NCBI GenBank assembly: GCA_963706905.1
Contig: CAVPNY010000011.1
Span: 1-64,000 of the forward strand
Reading direction: 5' to 3'
Source: CAVPNY01 sp963706905
GTDB lineage: Bacteria > Chloroflexota > Anaerolineae > Anaerolineales > UBA4823
DNA length: 64,000 nt
Positions within the stretch are counted from its first letter, which is position 1. Every line of letters begins with the position of its first letter. The notes under the pieces were generated by a model. The model was not told the origin of the DNA. It worked only from the letters and a program-made list of their open reading frames with translations, and made no database searches. The translations under genes and the position numbers were made by a program. Of the stretch, positions 1-8,297 are shown in pieces.

Positions 1-957
1 ACTTGTAAGCGCAACAGACTGACCAAAGAATACCTCAAAAGGTGACCGAAAATCAAGGCATTTTCTAGGACGGTGGTTCAAACGGTTCATAATCCCAATC
101 ACATTTTCATCAGTGACCAAAGCCAAATCCCGGGCCTTCGGGACAGATCGCCGGGAGGACAATTATTTATGTTTTCGTTCGCACCTCTTTCCCAGGCGGC
201 ATAGGGATGAGCAAAAAAGAAATCGGCTTGCAAGTCACGGGCAATCCTTTCGTGATCCGCAAATTCCTTGCCATTATCCGCGGTGAGGGTAATGAAGGCG
301 ATCCGCAACGGGTTGGAGCAGTTCAATCACCGCATCACCCACCTGGTCAGCCGTACGTTGGTCGACCTTGGCCAGCAAGCCATAGCGAGACTTTCGTTCT
401 GTCAATGTGACAATAGCCTGACGATGTTTTTTGCCGATGATGGTATCCACTTCCCAATCCCCGATCCGTTGGCGTTCTTCGACGATTGCTGGACGCTCTT
501 CAATGCTCACCCGGTTCGGCAGTTTGCCACGCCGGTCGTAGCTGCCATAGCGTTTGCGCCGTTTCTTTTGGCAGCGGAGATGACGATACAGATCACCTCC
601 CGCTTGTTTGTCCGCCAGAATGTACTGGTAAATCCACTCATGACTGATTTGGATGGCATGATGCCGTCTCAACCACCCAGAAACTTGCTCTGGACTCCAA
701 TCCATTTGTAGCTTCGTCTCAATCAGCTCCCAGGTCTCCTCCGAGATACGCTTGCGGCTGTGTCGACGACGGCTGAGCGCTTGGTGATGCGCTTGCTTGG
801 GCCGGTAGCCTCGCAAACCTTTGTTACGCCCCAGTTCTCGACTGACGGTCGATTTGTGCGTGCCAATCACTGCTGCAATTTCTGTTTGATTATGTCCCAT
901 TTTCAACAAGGCATATATCTGGTATCGTTGTTCTTGGGTAAGCTGTGTGTAGTTCAT
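1..957 (-). pseudogene. IS30-family DDE transposase, broken by two frame changes
   Basis: Starts at ATG 957 with an N-terminal HTH (LTQEQRYQIYALLKMG, then STVSRELGRN), typical of IS30 transposases. The DDE core is visible in pieces: GDWEVDTIIG gives the first Asp; the frame changes near 290, after which LTADNGKEFADHE gives the second Asp and WERGANEN the Glu. A second frame change near 160 is followed by the C-terminal segment NHRPRKCLDFRSPFEVF, read down to the window edge. All three catalytic residues survive, so the damage is confined to indels. These could be decay or sequence error, since conserved residues on both sides are unaltered. Total coding length, about 320 residues, is normal for the family. 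Confidence 0.85.
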
Positions 958-1026
958 AAGCGCTCCTTTGACTTGGCGGTCTTGAGAGGCTTATCCTACA
1001 CCAGCTTGCCCCTTTCAACCATCAAA

Positions 1027-1041
1027 GTTGCACTTGTGACT
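1027..1041. repeat. Terminal inverted repeat of the IS30 element
   Basis: GTTGCACTTGTGACT, 10 of 15 matches to the reverse complement of window bases 1-15. It lies about 70 bp before the transposase start and marks the outer boundary of the element on the side facing the next gene. Confidence 0.7.
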
Positions 1042-1107
1042 TAAATCTACGATAAATAACATGCATGGTTCAGGTAAAATCAAGTAGGTTCTAAGCAGCC
1101 TGAGCTT

Positions 1108-1859
1108 ATGATAAGCAATCAGCGATCATTCACGGTCATGACTTGCAACGTCGGCAACGACAGGGCCGCGCCAGAGCGATTGATTTGTGTCCTCCGCGAT
1201 TCAGATGCCGATCTCGTTGGGATTCAGGAGCTCAGCGATGGGCAGGCCAGGGCGATCTCCGATAGCCTGGCGACGGAGTATCCCTATCAATCGATATTCT
1301 CCGGGGGCTTTGCTGGGAAAGCCTTGCTCAGCCGGTATCCAATTTTAGCCACCGAGCAGCTCCATCTTTCGACGGTGAGACCTGACCTGCGAACAATGAT
1401 TGACCTGGGAGGCTGTGAAGTCGCCATCCTGGTAGCCCATCCACCCCCTCCTCATCCCCATTGGACTGGACTTAAGTTTGACGAGCAGACCTGGAGACAA
1501 ATTACTGCTCTGGTAGAAATAGCGCTTAATAAACAACCCGCGATACTGGTCGGTGATTTCAATCTGGTCGATTGGCGGAGTGAGTATACTTACCTGCGCA
1601 GGGCCGGCTTAAAGGACGCTTTTTCCGAGGCCGGAACAAAGCGCGGTCATACCCTCCCAAGCGGATCGGACCCTGGAAACGTTTTCTAACCGTGAATTGC
1701 CTGCTGAGCGGCTTGCCGCTGGTTCCCTTGCTGCGCGTGGATTACATCTGGTATACGGAACAACTCCAATGCCAGCAGGCCTGGGTGGGCCAGGATACGG
1801 GCTCGGACCATTTCCCGGTGCTTGCAAAGATGGTCTGGTCGCCGGCTTTTGGTGTATAA
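1108..1859 (+). CDS. Endonuclease/exonuclease/phosphatase (EEP) family hydrolase, one frameshift
   Basis: A DNase I-like fold metal-dependent phosphoesterase of about 250 residues. Visible motifs: TCNVGN near residue 12 (metal-site Asn), LVGIQEL near 40 (metal-binding Glu), ILVGDFNLVDW near 145 (Asp/Asn pair), and after a frame change near 1665-1685 the segment RVDYIWYTEQL followed by GSDHFPVLAKM, which carries the catalytic Asp-His pair. Read in a single frame the protein would stop at 1689 and lose its last third, including the catalytic His. The domain ends at the TAA at 1857. The natural substrate (nucleic acid, phospholipid or sugar phosphate) cannot be told from sequence. No signal peptide is seen. 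It sits directly before a partial tRNA gene and probably belongs to the host chromosome rather than to the element that follows. Confidence 0.8.
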
Positions 1860-1869
1860 TTTTCTCCTC

Positions 1870-1907
1870 GCCCTCGTAGCTCAACGGATAGAGCACTTGA
1901 CTTCGGA
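1870..1907 (+). tRNA. 5' half of a tRNA-Arg (anticodon TCG), cut in the anticodon loop
   Basis: The bases fold as the first half of a tRNA: acceptor strand GCCCTCG, TA, D stem GCTC with loop AACGGATA and GAGC, then A, anticodon 5' stem CTTGA and loop CTTCGGA with anticodon TCG (reads CGA, Arg). The following bases (ATAGAAG) do not complete the anticodon stem, and no T-arm or acceptor 3' strand follows within the next 100 bases. I did not find the 3' half elsewhere in the window. A cut exactly at the anticodon loop is the usual crossover position for tRNA-targeting tyrosine recombinases, so this is best read as an element junction. A tRNA intron cannot be excluded. Confidence 0.6.
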
Positions 1908-1961
1908 ATAGAAGCTTTGTCCTGAAAATACCCCCATATATGGGTTCATACGCTTTATTTA

Positions 1962-1995
1962 GCCCGATAAGCCAATATATCGGGCCTTGTTCTTT
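1962..1995 (+). terminator. Terminator-like hairpin after the tRNA half
   Basis: Perfect 8-bp stem GCCCGATA (1962-1969) with TATCGGGC (1978-1985), 8-nt loop, followed by a T-rich CTTGTTCTTT. It lies between the tRNA half and the HNH gene. Confidence 0.5.
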
Positions 1996-2024
1996 AAACC
2001 GTAGGAGAAAGCGTAGGAACTGGA

Positions 2025-2453
2025 ATGAAACGATGCGCCAGGTGTGGGAAGGTAAAAGAGGATGAGGAATTCAATTGGAGGTATTTCGGCTTGTCCAGGC
2101 AATCAATCTGCCGAGACTGCCAGAAAATTCAAAGGCGTGAGCACTACCTAAGACACGCGGAACAGGAAAAGGCACGTACATACGAAATAACCAAAGACCG
2201 GAGGGAAAAGGCTCGGAAATTCATCTGGGAGTATCTGTCTTATTCAACCTGCGCCGACTGTGGTGAGTATGATCCGGCGGTTCTAACCTTTGACCATGTC
2301 AGGGGCAAAAAGAAAAAAGACGTGTCGAAGATGGTGGCCGAAGGATACTCCATAGAGGCAATTCAGCAAGAGATTGGCAAATGCGAAATTGTTTGTTCTA
2401 ATTGCCATATGAGACGGGAACAGCGTCGGCGGGGACGGATGAAGTGGGAATAG
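2025..2453 (+). CDS. HNH endonuclease with N-terminal zinc finger
   Basis: 142 residues, intact. An N-terminal zinc-knuckle (CARCGKVKEDEEF, later CRDCQKIQ) is followed by a basic helical stretch rich in Arg/Lys and a C-terminal HNH core: CADCGEYDPAVLTFDHV (first Cys pair and the catalytic H after FD) and CEIVCSNCHMRRE (second Cys pair with the final His). HNH proteins of this small size nick or cut double-stranded DNA; many are homing or phage/element nucleases. It is the first gene after the cut tRNA-Arg, consistent with a gene at the edge of an integrated element or with a homing nuclease tied to the tRNA interruption. A weak Shine-Dalgarno (GTAGGAACTGGA) precedes ATG 2025. Confidence 0.85.
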   Translation: MKRCARCGKVKEDEEFNWRYFGLSRQSICRDCQKIQRREHYLRHAEQEKARTYEITKDRREKARKFIWEYLSYSTCADCGEYDPAVLTFDHVRGKKKKDVSKMVAEGYSIEAIQQEIGKCEIVCSNCHMRREQRRRGRMKWE

Positions 2454-2677
2454 CCTCTTGAGGCACTCCCATCTCTGCATTGAACTGTCGTTTCTTTTCC
2501 GACAAAACCAGCGCGGCATTTTCAACGAACCATTTGTCGAAACCTGCTTCATCGCACACCAGGCGGTGATTTAACTTTCAAAAACTCAATTCTCTCGAGA
2601 GGCAATCCGAAAATTCTGGATACTATCTCTTCGTCGCTCATGGGAACACCTACTTTCTCCATAAGGGGAAGTATACT

Positions 2678-2993
2678 TCAATCTGCCACGATTCGGTCCA
2701 ACATAAACACCAGTTGGCTGGGTTCGTAAGCTTTGTGTCTCTGGATCCAGGCCACCAAATCTGTCTCGCACACCACAATGCGCCGTTCGCTGACCCGGAT
2801 GATGGGCAGCTCGTTTTTCTAAAATCATGGCATAGACCTGGCTCCTGGACAGCCTGAGGTATTTGGCAACCTCTGAGACGGTATATAGGCGGGGTAACGG
2901 TAATCCACTCATGGCGCCAATCTCCTGGTCTTTTTCTCGGGGCACGTTATCCGCGGTTGCTTTTGCAGCCTTTAGATTTTCATTCCCATCCAT
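2678..2993 (-). CDS. Excisionase-type helix-turn-helix protein, one frameshift
   Basis: Begins at ATG 2993. Residues 36-60 read LYTVSEVAKYLRLSRSQVYA, the signature of MerR/excisionase-like HTH_17 DNA-binding domains. After ILEKR the frame changes (near 2820) and the expected second half follows: ELPIIRVSERRIVV, then DLVAWIQRHK, ending at TGA 2678. The reconstructed protein of about 105 residues is normal for element-encoded excisionases, which bind attachment-site DNA and bias a tyrosine recombinase toward excision; some instead act as small regulators. It lies near one edge of the element backbone; a second family member sits at 23288. Confidence 0.75.
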
Positions 2994-3154
2994 CTAACAC
3001 CTCCATCAGCTTAATCTCAGGTAGAACGCTAGTAAACTCGATTCACTTATACTTTTCCTGGCTGCAGGTAATCCACCACTGCATCAGAAACAAATGGCCA
3101 CCAGTCGAAAACGGGGATTTTGAAATCGGGGAATCACAATATCCGTTCCGGTCT

Positions 3155-3449
3155 TCATAGCTCGAAATCCCCTTCACGCAACAAATCACTCACTGGTTCT
3201 ACATATTCGGCAAGACAGGGAATGAAATCATTTTTGCAATCGGGATAGCAATAAAATATTCCATAGTCAGTTCCATGGCCAGTCGAAAGGTAAGTGACCG
3301 GCCATGGTGGGATTACTCATGAGCCCACTATAGTGCCATAAACCGCAGTGGCATCGACATTCACTGGGTCGTCGTAGCTGGAGGAATTGGTAGGACAATA
3401 CGATGCTCCACAATCCCTTCAGTACATCTTTCAGCATCCTCATGGTCAT
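3155..3449 (-). CDS. Small hypothetical protein behind a repeated leader, frameshifted
   Basis: ATG 3449 is preceded by a strong ribosome site (AAAGGGGGTG), and by the same 32-nt hairpin leader that precedes the zinc-ribbon gene at 3750. The N-terminus is MTMRMLKDVLKGLWSIV; after one or more frame changes near 3380 and 3325 the open frame continues as YDDPVNVDATAVYGTIV and FYCYPDCKNDFIPCLAEYV, with a C-x3-C pair, ending LLREGDFEL at TGA 3155. About 95 residues. I do not recognise the family. The matching leaders suggest the two small genes arose together or are co-regulated. Confidence 0.4.
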
Positions 3450-3467
3450 CACCCCCTTTCCGACTGA

Positions 3468-3499
3468 CCTTTGCTAAAACGGGTCAAGCCCGGGTTAGC
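3468..3499. repeat. 32-nt leader repeat, copy 1
   Basis: Identical over 32 nt to 3770-3801. Its core GCTAA-AA-CGGG-TCAAG-CCCG-GG-TTAGC forms an interrupted hairpin (5-bp plus 4-bp stems). On the minus strand it lies about 20 nt before the ribosome site of the gene starting at 3449. Confidence 0.75.
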
Positions 3500-3562
3500 T
3501 AAGTTAAGGTTCAGGCCTACTCCACGGCCAGAACCAGGAAGAAGGTTTAGGCCGTGGATTGT

Positions 3563-3750
3563 TTACTTTCCGGGAGGTGTGTGCATCTTTATCCAAGTCC
3601 TAAGGGACATGGTTTTATGTCCACACTCCGGACAGACGTAGATTTTTACGTCATTATTTCCCAGCCATTCCTTTTTACTCTGCCCTTCGTAATCAAAGTC
3701 CGGGAGAGATATTCCAGACACGACTGGCAATCCATATCGGCCATACGCAT
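3563..3750 (-). CDS. Small zinc-ribbon protein, one frameshift
   Basis: ATG 3750 follows GGAAGGGGGTG. Residues 1-18 are MRMADMDCQSCLEYLSRT, giving a first C-x2-C pair; after a frame change near 3695 the frame continues FDYEGQSKKEWLGNNDVK and then IYVCPECGHKTM, a second C-x2-C pair, ending MHTPPGK at TAA 3563. The four cysteines define a zinc ribbon in a protein of about 62 residues. Function unknown; proteins of this size commonly serve as small nucleic-acid-binding accessory factors of mobile elements. Its leader carries the same 32-nt hairpin repeat found before the gene at 3449. Confidence 0.5.
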
Positions 3751-3769
3751 CACCCCCTTCCTGGTTTGG

Positions 3770-3801
3770 CCTTTGCTAAAACGGGTCAAGCCCGGGTTAG
3801 C
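3770..3801. repeat. 32-nt leader repeat, copy 2
   Basis: Identical to 3468-3499 and placed at the same distance before the start of its gene. The bases between repeat and start codon are also similar (pyrimidine-rich on the plus strand, with CACCCCC). A duplicated promoter/leader or a binding site for a common regulator are both possible. Confidence 0.75.
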
Positions 3802-3977
3802 CTTGTTTAAGTGCTTGCGGCGGGCCCGGTGCCGCCGGGACCCAAAGTCCGTTTGTTAATTTCTTCCAACATACCCCGTGGTGGGTATACCCCGTTCTTT
3901 CAGTAACCGCTCCTTGAGTGCAGGAAGTTCAGAATAGGGTCGGGTGGGCGGGAAATCCTTTGTCCTGGGAATGTGCC

Positions 3978-5272
3978 TTATATATTGGTCCCGCTCATCT
4001 CTGAGATGAAGCGTCTGATGATACATTCTCTATGATTCAATCTTTGGATCCAGTTTGCGATCGCGAGATATTGTCCTCTGTCGGGTTCGAAAATCGGGTG
4101 ACCGGTTTCTGATTTTGCTGGCATCTTCACCGTCTGGGGTTCGTATTTGAAAAGCTGCTGTGCGATTTCATAGGCTTCTTCAAAGTCCGAAATCCCAAAA
4201 CACACCACATTACCCATAGACCAGATTTGTTTCTCAGGTTGGGAGACAATTGGGAGAGAGCCTGCAAAACAATATACAGTTCCACTTTACGGCTTCTGTA
4301 TAAAGAAGGTACTTTTGCTATTTCCTCCGCCATTCCTGGGATTCCTGTTAAGGCGTAGGTTTCATCCAGGATGATTACCACCGGCTTATCATTCGGGTTG
4401 TTGGGTATACGCTTGTTCATCTCCTGAATGATGAATGAGTAAACCTGGGTAACAAAATAATACTGTGCTAAAGGTTGGTTGATTAACCTAGAGGCGTTGA
4501 CGATAACCATCAGCCCTTTCTCGACTGCTTCTTTAACCGTCCAGGCTGATTTGTACTCTCCGGCCCTAGCCCTACCTTCCCTGGATTCAACCGCACCCAT
4601 CATCGATGTAATAGCGTGTCTTCTCAGGGCCTTATCCGATGCGGTAAGATTGAGGTAGTTGTATTGCAGGTAATACTATGCGTTGGGTACTTTTTCTCCG
4701 TAGTTCTTCAGGGCATTGATCAGAAGTTTGTCCTCGGAGAGCAACCGCTTCACTTCAGTAACTTGCCAGCACTCATCGTATTCATTTCTGATGGCGGTAC
4801 ACATCTGAAAATTTCAGGTGCCAGTTCTCCTAGGGAAAGCCCGCCAACGGCTGGGCTAACCTGAACCAGATGGGTGCAAGGTTTCTGATAGTTCAGTGCT
4901 ACCCGTTGCACGTTTTCTTCATATCAGGAACAAACTCCGGCATACCATAGGCCCAATCGGGATGGCAAATTTCGTCATATATGACCCGTTTCAGATCGTC
5001 TTCATTTAACTGGACAGGATGTCGTCGCTGATTGAACCGGACCAGTCGATAATGAAAAAAGCCCTGTCAGGGTGATCCCTGAAATACTGCACGATGTGGT
5101 TTGCCATGCCGTCGTCTTACCTCACCTGGTCGTCCAATAAAGAGCGTTCCCAGGGCAACCCTGCGTCGGATAAATACTCATATTTATCCCGATACAAGCC
5201 GGGGAAATAGACCCGGTCTCCCCATAAGATATTAGCAATTCCTTTCCAGTCAATCATTTTCAAGATGTCCAT
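3978..5272 (-). pseudogene. Type IV coupling protein / HerA-like conjugation ATPase, several frame changes
   Basis: Begins at ATG 5272, overlapping the stop of the upstream gene as TAATG. The N-terminal part reads MDILKMIDWKGIANILWG. A P-loop follows near 5130: the DNA encodes GRPG then EVRR, but adding one G and one A in short runs restores GRPGEGKTTAMAN, continuing HIVQYFRDHPDRAFFIIDWS. Later segments are LLINALKNYG, then RRHAITSMMGAVESREGRA, and the Walker B region KPVVIILDETYALTGI at about 4375. After a change near 4220 it continues MGNVVCFGISDFEEAYEIA to the stop at 3978. About 430 residues. Such VirD4/TraG-like ATPases pump DNA during conjugation or mobilisation. At least four frame breaks; those at the P-loop look like homopolymer errors, so the gene may be intact in the cell. 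Confidence 0.7.
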
Positions 5273-5936
5273 TATTTTCTAAACGGGTATACTTTCCCGT
5301 CCTCCCAAAAGTAAATCTGTGCGGTTAGCTGTTGTCCGATGGGTACTTGAGTAAAAGCTTCGTAATCCGTGAAGAAGTACGGTCCAGAAGGCTGAACTCG
5401 CGCCACCCATTTCTCTACCTTTTACCGGGGTGCGTCAATCACAAAAACTGACAATGCCGGGTTTTCCGAATTTCTCCTCGATAGCCTGAAGGTGCAGGTC
5501 ATAGTTGACCACTTTGCCTTCAACCTTCCGGCCCCGGGAGAATTGGTCGGCGGAGCAGTATTCATACAAGAGGATGGAGTTGTCGTAAATAATCCCCCAT
5601 TCGGGAATGCACCCCAGTCCCCGAAAATACCTTTCTGGTACGACAACTCCATTCATGTCCGACCGCCAAACTCTCACCAATCCTTCCGTGCAAGCTAATC
5701 CATGTTCGATGTGGTACTGGCCTTTGCTGATTCGAGGGACGGCGTAAACCAGTTTCTTTCCGTACCTGACAGCACGCAATCTACCCTCCCCAACCAGACG
5801 GGGCAGCATCACCTCGGTGCGTTTGTGTCTCTTCACTAGGGCCGGTAAACCACAAAATGTAGTGGATTATTGTCGCCCAGTGAAAGAGTTGCCCCGCCTT
5901 GAGGTAATCAACCTTCCTATATGAGCAGTGTCTCAT
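5272..5936 (-). CDS. Replication-relaxation family protein, frameshifted
   Basis: Starts at ATG 5936 (MRHCSYRKVDYLKAGQLF) behind AAGGGTGAG. After a frame change near 5848 it continues VKRHKRTEVMLPRLVGEGRL and RAVRYGKKLVYAVPRISKG, the winged-helix core of the replication-relaxation family (PF13814), then EHGLACTEGLVRVWRSDM, a PERYF block and LLYEYCSADQF. A second change near 5435 gives VFVIDAPRKKVEKW and the end at TAA 5272. Total about 220 residues, usual for the family. Family members are found beside coupling-type ATPases in plasmids and integrative elements of Gram-positives and Chloroflexota, and are thought to recognise transfer or replication origins. The TAATG overlap with the ATPase gene means the two are translationally coupled and act together. 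No relaxase gene is visible nearby. Confidence 0.75.
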
Positions 5937-5951
5937 TTCTCACCCTTGAAG

Positions 5952-5988
5952 GGTGGAGCGAGCGGTAGTCTCCCACCGCTCCTCCACC
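5952..5988. other. Strong intergenic hairpin
   Basis: GGTGGAG (5952-5958), one unpaired base, then GAGCGGT pair with ACCGCTC and CTCCACC across an 8-nt loop, giving a 14-bp stem just upstream of the replication-relaxation gene. No clear T-run on either side, so it may be a regulatory or protein-bound structure as easily as a terminator. Confidence 0.5.
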
Positions 5989-6026
5989 ATATCACGCCAG
6001 TCAAATGAACTGCCACACTAACCAGA

Positions 6027-6303
6027 CTACACATGGCAGACCAGGATGTACCCGAAGAGGAGAATGCCCCAGGCAATCCCCAGCATCACCCATTTGACGT
6101 ACTTCTCGTACTCTAAGGGTATCTTGCTGAAGGACATCACTTCCTTGGTTCGTTTATCGGCTTCGCTATTGGCGGCCCCGGCCATGCCCTTGAACTGCCC
6201 TGACAGGCACTTGAAGCATACACTCAACTGCGAAGAAGATGGCGTTGATGACCCAGGCAGGATCCAGCGGAATAAAGCTAAGTACCTTTTTTAGAACGAA
6301 CAT
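6027..6303 (-). CDS. Small two-helix membrane protein, one frameshift
   Basis: ATG 6303 follows a good ribosome site (TTGGGAGGTAGGAGC). Residues 1-27 read MFVLKKVLSFIPLDP then AWVINAIFFAV, a first hydrophobic helix; after a frame change near 6225 the frame continues CLSGQFKGMAGAANSEADK, a polar stretch with many Lys/Glu, then YVKWVMLGIAWGILLFGYIL, a second membrane helix ending LVCHV. About 92 residues. It lies at the head of the replication-relaxation/coupling-ATPase gene run on the same strand, so a part in the transfer apparatus or an entry-exclusion role is possible, but no family is recognised. Confidence 0.5.
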
Positions 6304-6590
6304 GCTCCTACCTCCCAACTGAAAATAACCAGATACGATTTGTCCACTTTGACGATGATGGCCGGGTCGGCCAGGAGGAATAAAGCGGTCGGTGGTAGCC
6401 AGCATGAACATCCCATACGCTGCTGCACCGGCCAGAACCCCTGCAATCGCTGCCACTTCCTTCCAGGATTTAGATCGTGAACATTGGGAAGGGATTGCGA
6501 GGGGTTAACCTCCGGCTTTACCTCCGGCTCGACCTCGACCTCATGCGCAAAGTAGAATCCTTGGACGGGAATACCTGATTTTAGAATCAG
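6291..6590 (-). CDS. Membrane protein with Glu/Pro/Val repeats, frameshifted
   Basis: The frame can be followed from about 6590 (VLILKSGIPVQGFYFAHE) through a repeat of the type EVEVEPEVKPEVNP, then, after a change near 6460, KEVAAIAGVLAGAAAYGMFM (one membrane helix), and after another near 6390, FLLADPAIIVKVDKSYLV to the TAA at 6291. It overlaps the next gene by 13 nt, with that gene's ribosome site inside its end. No start codon is clear and no family is recognised. A short protein with one transmembrane helix and a charged repeat is the most that can be said. Confidence 0.3.
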   Translation of the reverse strand: MILKSGIPVQGFYFAHEVEVEPEVKPEVNPSQSLPNVHDLNPGRKWQRLQGFWPVQQRMGCSCWLPPTALFLLADPAIIVKVDKSYLVIFSWEVGACSF

Positions 6591-6592
6591 GA

Positions 6593-6742
6593 CTAGCCCT
6601 GTTCAAACCCTCTGGCTGGGATGGTAGAATCCCACCAGAATAAGGGTTCGAGCGTCCACTCCGACAGGTCGGCTTCTCTGGTAGTAATGTTGTTGGCCCG
6701 ACAAAAATCAATCACTTTCTGAGCGTTAGCTTTCGTCAACAA
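6593..6742 (-). CDS. Possible small protein of unknown function
   Basis: About 49 residues read from TTG 6742: LLTKANAQKVIDFCRANNI, then TTREADLSEWTLEPLFWW, ending at TAG 6593. The composition is that of a globular protein, and the frame sits immediately upstream of the membrane-protein genes on the same strand, but there is no ATG and no recognised family. It may be a fragment of a longer gene that lost its frame. Confidence 0.3.
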   Translation of the reverse strand: MLTKANAQKVIDFCRANNITTREADLSEWTLEPLFWWDSTIPARGFEQG

Positions 6743-6976
6743 GCGTAAACATGATGTTGTTCCTTAAATTCAGTGTAAAAAATTCCGACTTCTTTGAAAT
6801 AAGACCTACTACTGCAATTATCCCACATTTGAGGTCGGATATGAGGACCTATGGAAATACGAATCTAAAGACCATTGGAACTGATTTGGAGAAGAAACAA
6901 CTGATTTAGAAAAGCCACACGGGGATTCAACTAAAAATGCTTAGAACAAGATGGAAATTGGGTGAAAACAAGTACT

Positions 6977-7090
6977 ATGAACTTAAAGAAAGCCGCACTG
7001 GAAAAATTGGGGCTAAGGAGAGTTCAGAGAGTTCATGGAGAAGGACAGTTGGAAATATTATGGAGAAGAGACAATGGGGAATCTGAATGA
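6977..7090 (+). CDS. Possible small basic protein
   Basis: 37 residues from ATG 6977 (MNLKKAALEKLGLRRVQRV) ending EILWRRDNGESE. It overlaps the next small frame, whose start lies inside its 3' end. It opens a run of short plus-strand frames leading to the surface protein at 7373. Evidence is only the open frame and the compact arrangement. Confidence 0.25.
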   Translation: MNLKKAALEKLGLRRVQRVHGEGQLEILWRRDNGESE

Positions 7091-7202
7091 CTGGGATCAA
7101 ATTGCACTGCCAATAGAGATGGTAGATCGAGTAAAACGGGACATACCTGTTGAACCATCAAAGGCCGTAGAGCCAGTAAAGTTAGGAATACCGGAGGGGT
7201 AG
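7074..7202 (+). CDS. Possible small acidic protein
   Basis: 42 residues from ATG 7074, preceded by GGAGAAGAGACA, a plausible ribosome site. Sequence MGNLNDWDQIALPIEMVDR with a Val/Pro/Lys tail. No family recognised; probably one short member of the plus-strand run 6977-8211. Confidence 0.3.
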   Translation: MGNLNDWDQIALPIEMVDRVKRDIPVEPSKAVEPVKLGIPEG

Positions 7203-7217
7203 AGTAGGGACAAAAAG

Positions 7218-7415
7218 ATGGGAGGCAAAGTAAAATCGAGTCCGATGAAGAAAGTTGACCGAAGAAGACATACTAAACTTAAAAGGAGGATAAAAGTTTC
7301 CCAAGATAAACCCAAAGTACCCAAAAGTACCAAGAGTCCCAGAAACAAAAGTACCGGAACAAAGACCTTCATATGGCAGGTGGGGAGATATGGGATAGTA
7401 TTTTGCTTGCTTTGA
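7218..7415 (+). CDS. Small Lys/Ser/Pro-rich basic protein
   Basis: 65 residues from ATG 7218. Residues 1-50 are strongly basic with repeated Lys-Ser-Pro and Lys-Val-Pro units (for example VPKSTKSPRNKSTGTK). Its last codons overlap the start of the 7373 gene in another frame. It may be a separate nucleic-acid-binding peptide or, if a frame error lies near 7370, a cytoplasmic N-terminal tail of the membrane protein that follows. No family recognised. Confidence 0.3.
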   Translation: MGGKVKSSPMKKVDRRRHTKLKRRIKVSQDKPKVPKSTKSPRNKSTGTKTFIWQVGRYGIVFCLL

Positions 7416-8211
7416 TTGGTGTAGGTGCTTACTTTTATTATCAATCCCCCAGAGTTTATTCCCGAAACACCTCGACCTACCAGAAAGTCATTCCCACCAA
7501 TACTACTGGCCCATCGAGAAACTCCAATTGAGACACCACTCCAACATGAAACCGGACTTATAATAGTTCCTACTCTCACCCCTGAACCACCAATAGATAC
7601 ACCAACCGTTACCAACACCCCCACCGTCACACCCACTCCGACGGATACGATTGTTCCTACGGATACAATCACCCCCAAACCTTCTCCAGCAGTGTTATTT
7701 GAAGATAGCTTTAGACTGGAGGTTAGTCCTGCCTGGGAAGTGGAAAGACAAATGGAGAATTATTCATTGTTAAATAATGAAGTTGTTGTCACTGGTGAGG
7801 TCTGGATATATGCGGGAATTACGGAATGGACAAACTATGAAGTTATCATAGATGGAAATATAATCATACTCCCATGGTGTAGGCTCAGAAAAAATATGAA
7901 TCCACAACTGTTCATTGTGAGGATGGTGGATCAAAAACAATTATGTCGCATTACAGTTTAATTACGATGGAATACTTTGGGTTATAGTCGAAAACGGAGA
8001 ATATAAAATATGTTCCTAACACTCTTCTGCGGACAATCGGATAGACCAACAACCTGTTGATAACCGTAAGGGAAAACGAATTTTCAGTAAACATCCACGG
8101 GGAAGAAGGCCCCAGTTTTAATACCGATAAATTTCCCAATGGTAGGGTAGGGATTTATTGTATTGCCGATAACTGACTATCGACAATTTTAAAGTCGTAG
8201 AACTGCCTTAG
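7373..8211 (+). CDS. Membrane-anchored surface protein: Pro/Thr linker plus LamG-like domain, frameshifted
   Basis: ATG 7373 gives MAGGEIWDSILLALIGVGAY, a single membrane helix. After a frame change near 7530 a long Pro/Thr linker follows (TPTVTNTPTVTPTPTDTI and similar), then a beta-rich segment VLFEDSFRLEVSPAWEVE, EVVVTGEVWIYAGI and TNYEVIIDGNI, which resembles the concanavalin-like jelly roll used by LamG/DUF1080-type carbohydrate-binding domains. After further changes near 7880 and 8000-8150 the end can be read as EFSVNIHGEEGPSF, NGRVGIYCIADN and IDNFKVVEL at TAG 8209. About 275 residues. The layout (anchor, flexible linker, binding domain) is typical of Chloroflexota surface proteins. 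Ligand unknown. Confidence 0.55.
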
Positions 8212-8297
8212 TTTGATATTGTTTGTTATAGTACCTTGGCTCACTGCCTTGATAAGTAGCAGGGAGAGGATTAATATCACCCTGCTAAGAAGGAGGT

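Larger units (their letters stand above)
1..1041 (-). mobile_element. IS30-family insertion sequence, outer end at the window edge
   Basis: The whole interval is one IS30-type element read on the minus strand. Bases 1027-1041 (GTTGCACTTGTGACT) match the reverse complement of bases 1-15 at 10 of 15 positions and face inward, so they are the two imperfect terminal inverted repeats. The window therefore starts inside the second repeat, and its last few bases and any target-site duplication lie outside. The single transposase gene fills almost all of the element, as usual for the family, and its C-terminal codons run into the repeat. The element is probably inactive as it stands because its transposase frame is broken twice. 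Confidence 0.85.

Noticed and set aside
7097..7678. Long minus-strand frame of Gly/Val/Ser repeats
   Set aside because: It is the reverse-strand shadow of the Pro/Thr-rich linker of the surface protein; it has no start context or domain text.
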